Assembly: GCA_000727475.1 (NCBI GenBank)
Contig: KL647304.1
Coordinates: forward strand, 598,272-662,271
Reading direction: 5' to 3'
From: Sarcocystis neurona
Lineage: Eukaryota; Apicomplexa; Conoidasida; Eucoccidiorida; Sarcocystidae
Length of the DNA: 64,000 nt
Positions 56,901-62,400 of this stretch are shown piece by piece. Both the position numbers and the translations under genes were made by a program. The notes under the pieces were generated by a model, which did not search any database, was not told where the DNA came from, and was given only the letters and a program-made list of their open reading frames with translations. Every line of letters starts with the position of its first letter. The stretch's first letter is position 1.

Positions 56901-59409
56901 CGGCTTGTGCAAGTGTAGGCAAGGAGACGCGACGAACATGCGGAATCAGCGTACATATGTTGCCAGGCAGCCCGTCTCCACCCGCCCTCGCTGCTGTTCC
57001 CCGTCCTGCTGCTCGAGCTGCGCCTGAGGACGGCGTCTCATGCCAGCTTCCACCGCCGCCAACTGCGCTTGCAGTGGGACTTCTCCACGAGGCAGCACCG
57101 GGCCACCCCCCCTCGACCTGCTGCTGCCCCTCCCGCGGGGAGTAGTCATGCTGCTGCTGCTCTTGTTCGAGAACGGCAGAGTCGTCCACGCGAGCAGCGC
57201 AGAGTCGCAGGACGTGCAGCACGCGCGCCTTCCCCAGCAGCACAAAGTCAAGATCTTTAGCGGCGTGCGTCGAGCTAGCACCCGCGTTGCCTCCCGCGGA
57301 ACCCCCGCCTTCAGCACCAGGCAGCAACTCCTCTCTGCATGCGCCAAGAGCAGCAGCAGCGCTGAAGATGGGAGCAGCAGTGGGAGAGCTGCTGTCTCTG
57401 CGATAGCCCCCAAGCGACAACATCGACCAGTCTCGCTGCGGCTGCTCCTGCTGCTGCTCCTGCTGCAGGGGCAGTAGAGGGAGAGTGGCAGTGGCAGCAG
57501 CAGCAGCCAGTGGGGTGGCACTGCTTCGAACAGCAGCAGGAGCGCCTACAGCAGCAGCACTGGCCGACAGCGGAAGATTCGCAGGAAGCGCCGGAAACAC
57601 AGAAGACAGCAGCAAATTTTCGCTGCTTCTGCTGCTGGTGCTCGTGTTGCCGAGAGGCAAGTGTGGAGCTGAGAAAGTAACACGCCAGCGGATGGACGCT
57701 GGTGGAGAAACAGCAGCAGGAGGACCAAAAAGACCCGAGACCGAAGAGGAAACTCGCGGGTGCTGCTGCTGCTCCTGCCGCATGCGGTGGTGGCTACCTG
57801 GTGCAGCCAGCGCAGGAGTGCCGGCAGACGACAACGACCGAGACGCAGCAGCAGCAGCAGCGAGAGCATTCGTGCAAGGAGGAAGAGATGGAGGAGGGGC
57901 AGCAGCGGGAGAGACAGCAAGAGCAAAGGCAGCACTGGGAAAAGCGTCTTGTCCAAGTGCGCCGCGTGAGAGAGGGCTGTGTTGCACTGCTGCCTGCTGT
58001 GGGGCCGGAGCAGCAGCGGACGGGGAGGCGCTCGCCGGAGACACATGGGTGCCGGAACTGCTGGTGCTGTAGAGTGGCACAGCAAAGGAAGCTGCTGCAG
58101 ACGGGCTTGCGGGGATGCCGTGGTCAGCAGGAGTTGCCAGAGAAGCAGCAAAGACTGCAGCGGCCGTTGCAGGAGACAGAAGTGGGATCGCAGCAGCCGT
58201 CTCCGGGGAGAGCAGCGGCACCCCTGTGTCAGCTGCAGTAGACACTCGAGCAGCGGAAGCCAGTAGAGCCGCTCCTGCTCCCCCTGCTGCTCCTCCGGTT
58301 GCTTCTTCGGCTGCTCCTCCGGCTGCTCTCTCTGCTGGAATTCCCTCCACCTGTGCAGCTCCCTCTGCAGCAGCCGAAACAGGCGGACGCAGGAACACGT
58401 CGCTGCCGAAGCCCTCGGTGTGCTGCTGCTGCTGCTGCACCGCGGCGGGAGACGGCGCCGTGCTCAACAGACGGAAGCGCATGCGTCTCGTCTCCAAGGT
58501 GCGGAAGGTTGTTGCCGCTTCCTCTTCGCACGAGGTCACTGCGTCAACAGCAGCAGAACCGAATCCATGAGCAGCTTCTGGAGTAGCAAAGATCTCGCTT
58601 CCTGCAGCAAGTAGAGGCCCGGCCCCACACCCTCCCGCGCTGTCTGCTGCGGCTGCAGCAAAGGCAGAAGTAGCAGCGGCAGCAGCGTGAGCTGGACCCG
58701 CAGCACCCGCGCCAGAAGACGAAACAGACACAGAAGCAGGCGAGTCGAAAAACGAAGCGCCGCCCTCCGCCGCTGCCACATCGAATCCTTCTCCTGCTTC
58801 CGCGCAGCAGAACTCGTCGGGACGTCCTGCTGCTACTCCGGGCTCAGAAAGTCCATCTGTCTCTGCTGGTGCTCGCCGAGGTGCCGCTGCGCGTTCCTCC
58901 GCTTCTTCCCATTCAGCCCCCGCGTCGTCCACAGTCTCCATACTACGTGCTGCGCTTCTGAGAGCCTCTTCTTCCACCTCGGCGCAGTGCTGCTGCTCCT
59001 GCTGTCGCTGCTGCAGTGACCCTCGCGCCCCCTGCTGAAGCTGCTGCTGCAGCGGTGGCTGCTGCTGCTGTTGCTCCGGAAGGAGAGGAGGACGTTGTTG
59101 CTGGTGCTGCTGCTGGGGAAATGCCTGCTGCACGTCGGCTTCCTCGCAACTGTTCACGGGTTGCTGTTGCTGCAGCGCCTGCTGCTCTGGCGTTTGCGGT
59201 TGCGGCATCTGCTGCACAACCTCTCTTTCTTCGTACGTCTGCGGCTCCGGACGATTCTGCCGCTCTTGGTGTGCCTCCTGTTGCGGCTGCTGCGCTTCAA
59301 CGGACGCCTGCTGCTGCCGTGGCTGCGCCATTTGCATGGGTGTGTCTGTCTCCTGGACGGAGTTTTCCTGTGCACCGGGGCAATTAAAAGGGGGAAATCT
59401 TTGTGCCAT
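13993..59409 (-). CDS. giant UBR-type (N-recognin) E3 ubiquitin ligase, 16 exons, about 9,000 residues
   Basis: UBR1/UBR2/PRT6 ligases bind destabilising N-termini through a UBR box and pass ubiquitin from an E2 through a RING-H2 finger. All landmarks occur here in family order: UBR box (55642-55845), FKEQF/EQY helical segment (exon 1 end), DVRYLI (exon 2), MTQNMN...EHV (exon 3), HVPLNRLLA and MWTRNG (exon 4), AQCYRRTFYQ (exon 5), KPSEW (exon 7), RRRQEQVLASYRKKQ then CVSC, CGHRMHVGC and CPYC (exon 10), GLVPWL (exon 11), CVCCGSFIC (exon 14), HAISCGMG (exon 15) and DPSLRRGKPLYLS (exon 16). Exons: 52925-59409, 50048-50975, 48105-49316, 46998-47385, about 45181-46078, 44906-45047, 40805-43988, 36861-39795, 33748-34482, 25298-33074, 23151-23967, 20472-21279, 18053-18807, 16730-16877, 15151-15280, 13993-14165. 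All junctions but 5/6 have GT-AG ends in matching phase. Exons 2 and 8 each seem to lack one base. The ClpS-like type-2 domain is not recognisable. The organism's own transcript could differ in detail. Confidence 0.85.
14166..15150 (-). other. UBR ligase intron 15
   Basis: A 985-bp phase-1 intron. Next to the donor it holds CAG-type repeats and a 21-bp tandem repeat; the rest is TA/TATG microsatellite. Confidence 0.8.
14980..15042. repeat. 21-bp tandem repeat, three copies
   Basis: Units starting CTGCGTACGCGCTGC at 14980, 15001 and 15022, each ending in a CTG run. The unit is a multiple of three, so it creates a repeated Ala-Tyr-Ala-Gly-Ser frame on the minus strand, but it lies inside an intron. 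Confidence 0.85.
15151..15280 (-). CDS. UBR ligase exon 15
   Basis: A 130-bp exon after acceptor GTCTGTACACAG, phase 0. HAISCGMGMGVYLHLP matches UBR1 HALHCGAGVCIFLKI, and ARWGCLHLDAYG matches the GC...PYLD-x-YG block. The donor G|GTACGC is at 15150, phase 1. Confidence 0.9.
16516..16551. repeat. (TA)n microsatellite
   Basis: A TA run of about 14 units in intron 14, flanked by further TATG and TACA tracts. Similar runs occur at 17290, 17920, 20165, 22132, 33455 and 36295. Confidence 0.85.
16730..16877 (-). CDS. UBR ligase exon 14: first half of the C-terminal Cys/His cap
   Basis: A 148-bp exon. Acceptor CTGCAG (phase 2) gives QL-S-VYTPLVGYHSAATCAV, then CVCCGSFICATDCC, the counterpart of UBR1 CLFCGAILCSQNICC. 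It ends LNIRR with donor CGG|GTTAGT at 16729, phase 0. Confidence 0.88.
16878..18052 (-). other. UBR ligase intron 13
   Basis: A 1,175-bp phase-2 intron. Its 3' end is CTG-rich on the coding strand for about 250 bases up to CTGCAG. It also holds a 31-bp tandem repeat and TA microsatellites near 17290-17316 and 17880-17946. Confidence 0.8.
17514..17617. repeat. 31-bp tandem repeat, 3.3 copies
   Basis: Units begin CTCC at 17514, 17545, 17576 and 17607 and end with the shared block CCGTCTCCCCGT. The middle of the unit varies between copies. It lies inside intron 13. Confidence 0.85.
18053..18807 (-). CDS. UBR ligase exon 13
   Basis: Acceptor GGTTCCCCTCACGCAG (phase 0) opens LMPVIISTRGTYEVVLQQFE. 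A Gln/Arg/Ala/Ser-rich body follows, and the exon ends FLPHAAFLPQLYQQFYNHFL, the counterpart of the LP-[DE]-Y-x-x-L segment before the C-terminal Cys/His cap. The donor is CAG|GTAAAT at 18052, phase 2. An alternative acceptor about 75 bases upstream is also phase 0. Confidence 0.8.
20472..21279 (-). CDS. UBR ligase exon 12
   Basis: Acceptor TTCTTCTGCTGCAG (phase 2) gives LCPA-T-ELPFEDICETYQLL. An Ala/Gly-rich region follows, then RLYDPAEECAMLLEKLPLPS, which resembles UBR1 HLCSYLSLPNNLICLF, then an acidic run. It ends DKWEEQ with donor CAG|GTACGG at 20471, phase 0; 808 bases fit. Confidence 0.8.
21337..21415. repeat. 24-bp minisatellite, 3.3 copies
   Basis: Unit GGAGCATTTCAGTAAGGG plus GGTCGT, with identical copies at 21337, 21361 and 21385 and a partial copy at 21409. 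It lies in intron 11, 58-136 bases upstream of the exon 12 acceptor in transcript order. Confidence 0.95.
23151..23967 (-). CDS. UBR ligase exon 11
   Basis: Acceptor ACGTCAG at 23968 or TTCCGCAG at 23953, both phase 1 and compatible with exon 10. It begins GTGVWLEDLQLLGRRLPYPP, passes through Gln/Ser repeat and ends RRRVIVQLVEMGLVPWLRKL, the counterpart of UBR1 LWRSVRAGIMPFLKCSALFF. The donor is AC|GTAAGT at 23150, phase 2. Confidence 0.8.
25298..33074 (-). CDS. UBR ligase exon 10: RING-H2 finger and following helical region
   Basis: A single 7,777-bp exon (2,592 codons plus one base). It opens in phase 0 with AVRRRQEQVLASYRKKQDNF, the counterpart of the charged UBR1 helix before the RING, then CVSC. 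After a long insertion come CGHRMHVGC and CPYC, completing RING-H2. Later ordered islands are FVVHPLAVLSKLVSDGLEHA, FDFYVFDVELLCLFNCPVLP, VDLIASLALLHPSTRFHMLV and LSEVLAVLWQWWDRDPFF, in the order of the UBR1 region after the RING. The rest is Ala, Gln, Ser and Glu repeat, with runs of Ser over ten long. The open frame continues past the exon into TA-rich DNA to 24585; the better end is donor AAA|GTGAGG at 25297, phase 1. Confidence 0.85.
31896..32951 (-). other. RING-H2 finger with large internal insertion
   Basis: Ligands in order: Cys-x2-Cys (32940-32951), Cys-x-His-x2-His-x2-Cys (from 31994), Cys-x2-Cys (31896-31907). All eight are present in the C3H2C3 pattern. The gap between the second and third ligands is 316 codons, mostly Ser, Ala and Gly repeat, where human UBR1 has about 70. 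Confidence 0.85.
33748..34482 (-). CDS. UBR ligase exon 9
   Basis: 245 codons, phase 0 at both ends. It starts VLYAMRCCRAFESHWQQLDW, then a long Ala-rich stretch and a Gln/Ser/Pro-rich stretch, and ends GGRDEEWKE before donor GAG|GTGAGG at 33747. It belongs to the linker before the RING. The assignment rests on matched phases with exons 8 and 10 and on the order of landmarks. Confidence 0.75.
35284..36137. other. assembly gap (854 N)
   Basis: Undetermined bases only. Both flanks carry the same repeat (TATATAGAGAGAGAT...ATATATGTTGC), so the true content is probably a longer tandem array and its real length is unknown. Confidence 0.98.
36728..36823. repeat. 48-bp tandem repeat, two copies
   Basis: The unit begins CAGATCTTCTGCAGCAGCAG and contains CGGATCTTCCG. 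Copies start at 36728 and 36776 and differ by one base (T/C in the TTTTT stretch). It lies just inside intron 8, close to the exon 8 donor. Confidence 0.9.
36861..39795 (-). CDS. UBR ligase exon 8 (one apparent frame break)
   Basis: The acceptor TTCTTGTGTGTGGCGCAG (phase 1) joins exon 7 as SQSGQV-L-YDQRRQSEWSRV. That frame runs to about 39650; the rest, about 930 residues, is in a second frame rich in Ala, Ser, Arg and Glu, with ordered islands at SFADLFRPLQPFF, ARLEMPYQIEAVLQQLLQRA and ECFAWRRLLQCIQQRPYAPA. The phases need 2,936 bases and 2,935 are present. A run of seven C at 39649-39655 lies where the frames cross. The exon ends RFSMLQ with donor CAG|GTAACA at 36860, phase 0. Confidence 0.75.
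40805..43988 (-). CDS. UBR ligase exon 7
   Basis: It begins after CTGCTGCAG in phase 0, joining as VLKQ-ISTYKAAEGMSPGQF, then VIKPSEWRLYDPYFPYFSW, the counterpart of UBR1 YELKPECAKEFNLYFYHFSR. PPMYRSAFFAFAMSPVVRSV starts the next helical block. There follow about 850 residues of Arg/Glu/Ala/Gln-rich sequence, with VDVLSLSRWMGSSLTESLLR and HVFVDFSG as ordered islands. LLELVGGTAFLHAAEA near the end resembles the UBR1 block before the linker. The donor T|GTGAGT is at 40804, phase 1; 3,184 bases fit. Confidence 0.85.
44906..45047 (-). CDS. UBR ligase exon 6
   Basis: It follows a strong acceptor, TTCAATAGTCTCTTCTGCAG, in phase 2. It encodes EEAVMGYLLRHHLMRGPQTH and a second helix ending LVDRVLKQ, the counterpart of UBR1 IKREIIHQLSIKPMAHSELV and VIEAVAHF. 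The donor is CAG|GTACGT at 44905, phase 0. The 142 bases fit both phases. Confidence 0.85.
45181..46078 (-). CDS. UBR ligase exon 5 (3' border unresolved)
   Basis: The acceptor CTGTGGACAG|G (phase 2) joins exon 4 as WTRN-G-ISVFSEAQCYRRTFYQ, matching UBR1 GFSLVNQIYYYHNVKCRREMF. It continues VFLLQ-type helices (PPVIFLLQLLARSELPYNL) and then Gln/Glu/Gly-rich sequence. The frame stays open to 45007, past the strong exon 6 acceptor, and I see no good phase-2 donor in it. The left coordinate given is arbitrary within about 45100-45350. A second frame (acidic, DEEDWGEEEPGASDCEGDS) overlaps the end and may be the true one after an unseen shift. Confidence 0.6.
46079..46997 (-). other. UBR ligase intron 4, with degenerate triplet array
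   Basis: A phase-2 intron of 919 bp. From about 46690 to 46990, next to the donor, the plus strand is an imperfect array of GCT, ATT, GTT and ACT triplets (T at nearly every third base). TATG/CATG microsatellites occupy 46150-46440. Confidence 0.75.
46998..47385 (-). CDS. UBR ligase exon 4
   Basis: Acceptor TGCTGCTGTTGCAG (phase 1) gives GSVRH-W-YPKGREQDC. It contains FHVPLNRLLAQVLAALP, the counterpart of UBR1 IHLPLSRLLAGLHVLL, and ends MLEHHLRTLVFYHQVTTCMM then WTRNG, the counterpart of HPLRCLVLCAQVHAGMWRRNG. A short Ala/Pro-rich stretch separates the two. The donor is AATGG|GTAAGC at 46997, phase 2. Length and phases agree. Confidence 0.9.
47386..48104 (-). other. UBR ligase intron 3
   Basis: A 719-bp phase-1 intron. 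Its 3' part is CTG-rich on the coding strand up to the acceptor and includes an 80-bp tandem repeat. Open frames on both strands here come from the triplet repeats. Confidence 0.8.
47401..47583. repeat. 80-bp tandem repeat rich in CAG, about 2.3 copies
   Basis: Units begin with CAAAGGTGGAACA at 47401, 47481 and 47561. The first two copies differ at very few bases. The unit length is not a multiple of three, which suits an intron. The array ends about 15 bases from the exon 4 acceptor in transcript order. Confidence 0.9.
48105..49316 (-). CDS. UBR ligase exon 3
   Basis: The acceptor CTGTCTCGCAG (phase 1) joins exon 2 as LLVQ-Y-LSVSPRTVAAFWDIG. It then reads FLPLFCMTQNMNRHRRRVRE and HVQYEDEESWTHALCL, matching UBR1 around FLKILTCMQGM and the following helix. 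The rest is a charged Arg/Glu/Gln region of about 300 residues. The exon ends at GSVRH with donor T|GTAAGA at 48104, phase 1. Confidence 0.85.
49317..50047 (-). other. UBR ligase intron 2, with palindrome repeats
   Basis: A 731-bp phase-1 intron. It carries at least five copies of a GGTGTACGTACACC-type palindrome, described as a separate repeat feature. Confidence 0.8.
49383..49978. repeat. dispersed palindrome family, core GTGTACGTACAC
   Basis: Copies at 49383-49396, 49434-49454, 49532-49545, 49633-49644 and a perfect 18-bp one, GGGGTGTACGTACACCCC, at 49961-49978. The middle copies are 95-100 bp apart and share flanking bases (TCGGG before, CTCGA after), so this is a decayed tandem array. 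Related copies sit at 33303-33314 and near 59858. Confidence 0.8.
50048..50975 (-). CDS. UBR ligase exon 2 (one apparent frame break)
   Basis: It starts in the frame LVLKSDSALERVTVQVLSIK, the family's SVQ helix region, and ends in another frame with NSLNDVRYLIAEKDLLVQ, the counterpart of UBR1 DLKYILISKP. Acceptor and donor phases (2 in, 1 out) need 929 coding bases; 928 are present. Runs of seven C on the plus strand at 50327-50333 and 50582-50588 are likely places for a missing base. A small unrecognised intron is the alternative. The donor CAAT|GTAAGC is at 50047. Confidence 0.7.
50976..52924 (-). other. UBR ligase intron 1
   Basis: Donor GTAGGT at 52924, acceptor TTTGTTGTTTTCAG ending at 50976; both are phase 2 and join as QYE-D-LVLKSDS. 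The 1.95-kb intron holds TA/TATG microsatellites (51235-51315, 52520-52620) and no repeat-coded exon that I can support. Confidence 0.8.
52925..59409 (-). CDS. UBR ligase exon 1: long repeat-rich N-terminus, UBR box, start of helical scaffold
   Basis: It encodes 2,161 residues plus two bases. Residues 1 to about 1188 are Gln-, Ala- and Ser-rich with a few ordered islands, the clearest near 810-910 (TLAQAAAQYSYNVSHVSRLL onward). The UBR box is at 1189-1256. After it come KFVLLVLLRCLARRLVTHAL and a scaffold interrupted by acidic and Gln tracts. The exon ends in a conserved helix (LTTLWLSLMFEEGFKEQFAF, then IEQYE). The donor is GA|GTAGGT at 52924, phase 2. The ATG at 59409 is the first in frame after a stop at 59602-59604. 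The 64 codons between are open, and an acceptor-like CTGCAG|AGG at 59565 is in phase 0, so a further 5' exon is possible. Confidence 0.85.
55642..55845 (-). other. UBR box (zf-UBR) zinc domain
   Basis: Sixty-eight residues from CGQVWDGEHVAYRC through CFQEGNHYGHSYF and CCDCGDPSAW to FCRHH. The zinc-binding Cys/His spacing of the N-recognin fold is kept and is closest, from memory, to plant PRT6. In the segment usually written C-x2-C-x2-D-P-T-C the Asp is missing and the loop is one residue longer (CLTCGGSQSSC). The second acidic patch, CDCGD, is present. Confidence 0.93.
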
Positions 59410-62400
59410 AGCTGCTAACGCCCTCCCCGCGTGTCCTCCCGCTGCTGCGCAGCCGCTTGTTCTTTCTTCTTCAGGTTGCTCCAGACGAAGTAACTCAATT
59501 TGAGCGTCTTTTGAGTAGACGGTGTCGGTGCCGCTTCGTAGAGAGACCGAGTCCCGGCGCCGCCTCTGCAGTAGCTGCCTGGCACGGCAGTGTTCTGCGT
59601 TCTATGTGGCGCCGCGCCGTTCAGAACGGGAGAGAAGGCGGACTTCGGTTATCACGAAGGCTGCCGCTACTCGTATTACTTTTGCGTCCTCCTGCAGGGG
59701 ATCGCGGCCTCTGCTGTGTCGCAGCGGCAGTAGCAGCACACAGGCGGTGCGCAAGTGGTGGAATGTGAACGGTGCGGCGGGGAAAAGGGAGGACAACGAA
59801 AGGATGAAGGTCACGGGAAAAAGCGGGGGAGTGCCCGAAAAACCTGCGGATGGCAGTTGGGTGTACGTACGCCGCAGAACAGGCGATGGTGGACGATAGC
59901 AACAGCACCGCACAACCTGCACAGCACACGGATATAAGAGGGGATGCGGCAAATTTATCTTGGCAGTAGGAACCCAGTGCTGCGGCTCTTCGAATTCTAA
60001 CGTCGAACCGCTACTGCTTATTCCACACGGAAACGCGAAAGGAGCAGCTGCCACGGCTGTTGTGCGCAGGGGGGCCTGTTGCTGCTGCCTCTGTGCCGCG
60101 CGGCCGCAGCCGGTGTCTGCTTTCTTTGTGGCTACTCGCTTTCTCTACAGCGGCACATCTGCCGCCTATTTCCCTGAGCCACTGCGCTAACTCACGAATG
60201 ACGAGGGACTGTTCTCCCTCTCGAGCAGCGCAGCAGCAGCAGTATAACAGGCGTGCTGCTGCTGCCGCAGCTTCTGTCCATCTGCAAGTAGTATTCCTCA
60301 GCGATGTTCCGTCGCTGCTCCTTTAATACTGCTGCGGCGACTGCGCCGGCTGCTCCCGCGAGTGCTCCTCCTCCTGCGGCTGTGTTGTTGTCGTTTCGCC
60401 GTTTACCTGGTAGAACACTGCAACCAGTAGCCGCAGCAGCGGAAACGGTAACGGCGCCCTGGTGTGCTGTCCGCCTTCCTGCTGTCGCTGCTGCTGGTCG
60501 CCAAGCAGCACGGGAGGAATTCCACTGCTACGGCTTCCCAAGGACTCTCTTGCTGCTGCTGTGCATGCGCGAGCTCACGTACACGAAGACGGTCGTCGTC
60601 TGACAGGACGCACGCCGCCATCACCGCTGGTGCCGCAGCAACACAGCAGCAGCCGCCGCTGTAACGTATGCACACTGCGGCCGTAGCAACAGCGCAGCAG
60701 TCAGCAGCACCACACCACGGCGACAGTAGAAGCAGCAGCGCAGCGGCGCGACTTTGCAGCACGTGTGAGGTAGGACGACTCTGTAGTGACAGTTGCTGCT
60801 CTGTAGGAAGCAGCAGCAGCAGGTCGGGCACAGGCCAGCGCGACAGCTCGGCGGGAGGCCACAGGAGCAGCAGCCGCGCTATACGGCAGCGCCGCAGCAG
60901 GCGTCTTGGTAGAAGCGCCAGGGGCAACAGTGAGAAGGAGAAGAAGTAAAAAGCACCCACCACTCCCCCAGCAGTTGCAGGTGCAAGATTTATGCGCAGG
61001 GGCAGCAGCAGAACAATCACGTAAGGAGGGGTGCAAAATAGGAGTACTAGTTGACTACCTGGAGCGGTGGTGGAGCACGGCGGCAGCAGGGAGCTGCAGA
61101 ACATACCAGGGACATCAGCAAAAAGAGCTGCAGTAACAGCCGCTTCAGGCTTAACGGCAGATCGAGTTTCTCTACAGTAAAGCCGGCAACACGCGCGGCT
61201 CAGCTTCTTCATACAGCTACAGGGGCCGTCGCCCTGCAGAAGGGCACTGGCGCCGCGGCGCGTTCGTGCAGGCAGGATGTAGTGGCCGGCACCGTTTCTC
61301 CTGCGGTAATGAAGCAGCGTACAAAACTACGCGAAGCAGCGTGAGTGCCACTTCAGACACAGTCAGAGACACAAGGAGTACCAGCAGAAAGCTGTGAAAA
61401 CTGCCTGTGAAGACGTGACTAGCGGTAAGGATCGGCCTCAGCTATGGCAGCAGCATCGCCGCCTGCAGCTGCGTCTTCGTCGGAAACAAGAGATACGCAA
61501 TGGCACTTGGTAGGGCTTCAGGCAACAATTTCGACCACGCGTTTGTGACATGACTGAAACAGAGGGGCAACAGGCAAGCACGACCACAGCAAGGAGCCGT
61601 GGTTGGCACTGCTGGTCGTCGCTGCTGCTGTCAGCAGAAGAGGTGGTGTCCCGGACACAGCCATGAGAAAAGATTGTGTACATACACTATTTGGGGCGTT
61701 GTATAAGGAGGTGTGCCTCCTTTGTGCTGCTGTCACTTTTATAACTGCTGCTCTGCTTTGCCTCTGGAGTGGCAGGTGCTGCTTGAGGTGAACTGTCACC
61801 CCACGAGTGGTGGCGCGCCACAAGAACGCAGTCTCCCTACCAACGAGAGGGAAGCCTCCGACGCAGAAGCAAGGAGTTGCAGTTGAGCCACACAGGGAGG
61901 AACATTGGTGTAAGGGTTGCAGAAATTCAGGGGAGAACGAACAATAAAAGGCAGGCAGAGTGGCAGGCGTAAGAATGCAGATAGTGTCGTCGCAGGTGAA
62001 GCAGAGGGGAACTGCAGGAGGGATCCTGGGGAGCAGCACGGGCATACAGGGTAGCAGGGAGATCTGGAGCTGGCGAGCTGGCGGCAATATTTGGCACCAG
62101 CGGTATGAACACGCGGGTGCAGAAGCAGCAACGAGGGCAAGTAGCCACAAGAAGGAGGAGGAGAGACAGCGACAGACGATGCGGGCCTAAGTGGCATACG
62201 CGACCGGAACCAGCAGCAACACAAACGTAGACACAGGTGGTTGTTGACGCCCCCTGCCGCAAGAACACCACCGGGTTGCAGTCGCGTCTTTGAAGACGCC
62301 ATGTCCCCTGGACGGAGAATCTCTAAACTTCCCTCGGTTCAAACAGGAGAGGCAGCAACAGCCTCTACAGCATTGCCAACTAAAGGAGTGGCGCGCGAGG

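Noticed and set aside
60403..61212. 269-codon minus-strand frame upstream of the UBR gene
   Set aside because: Leu/Cys/Ala-rich translation of scattered CAG tracts; no motif and no phase-matched partner exon.
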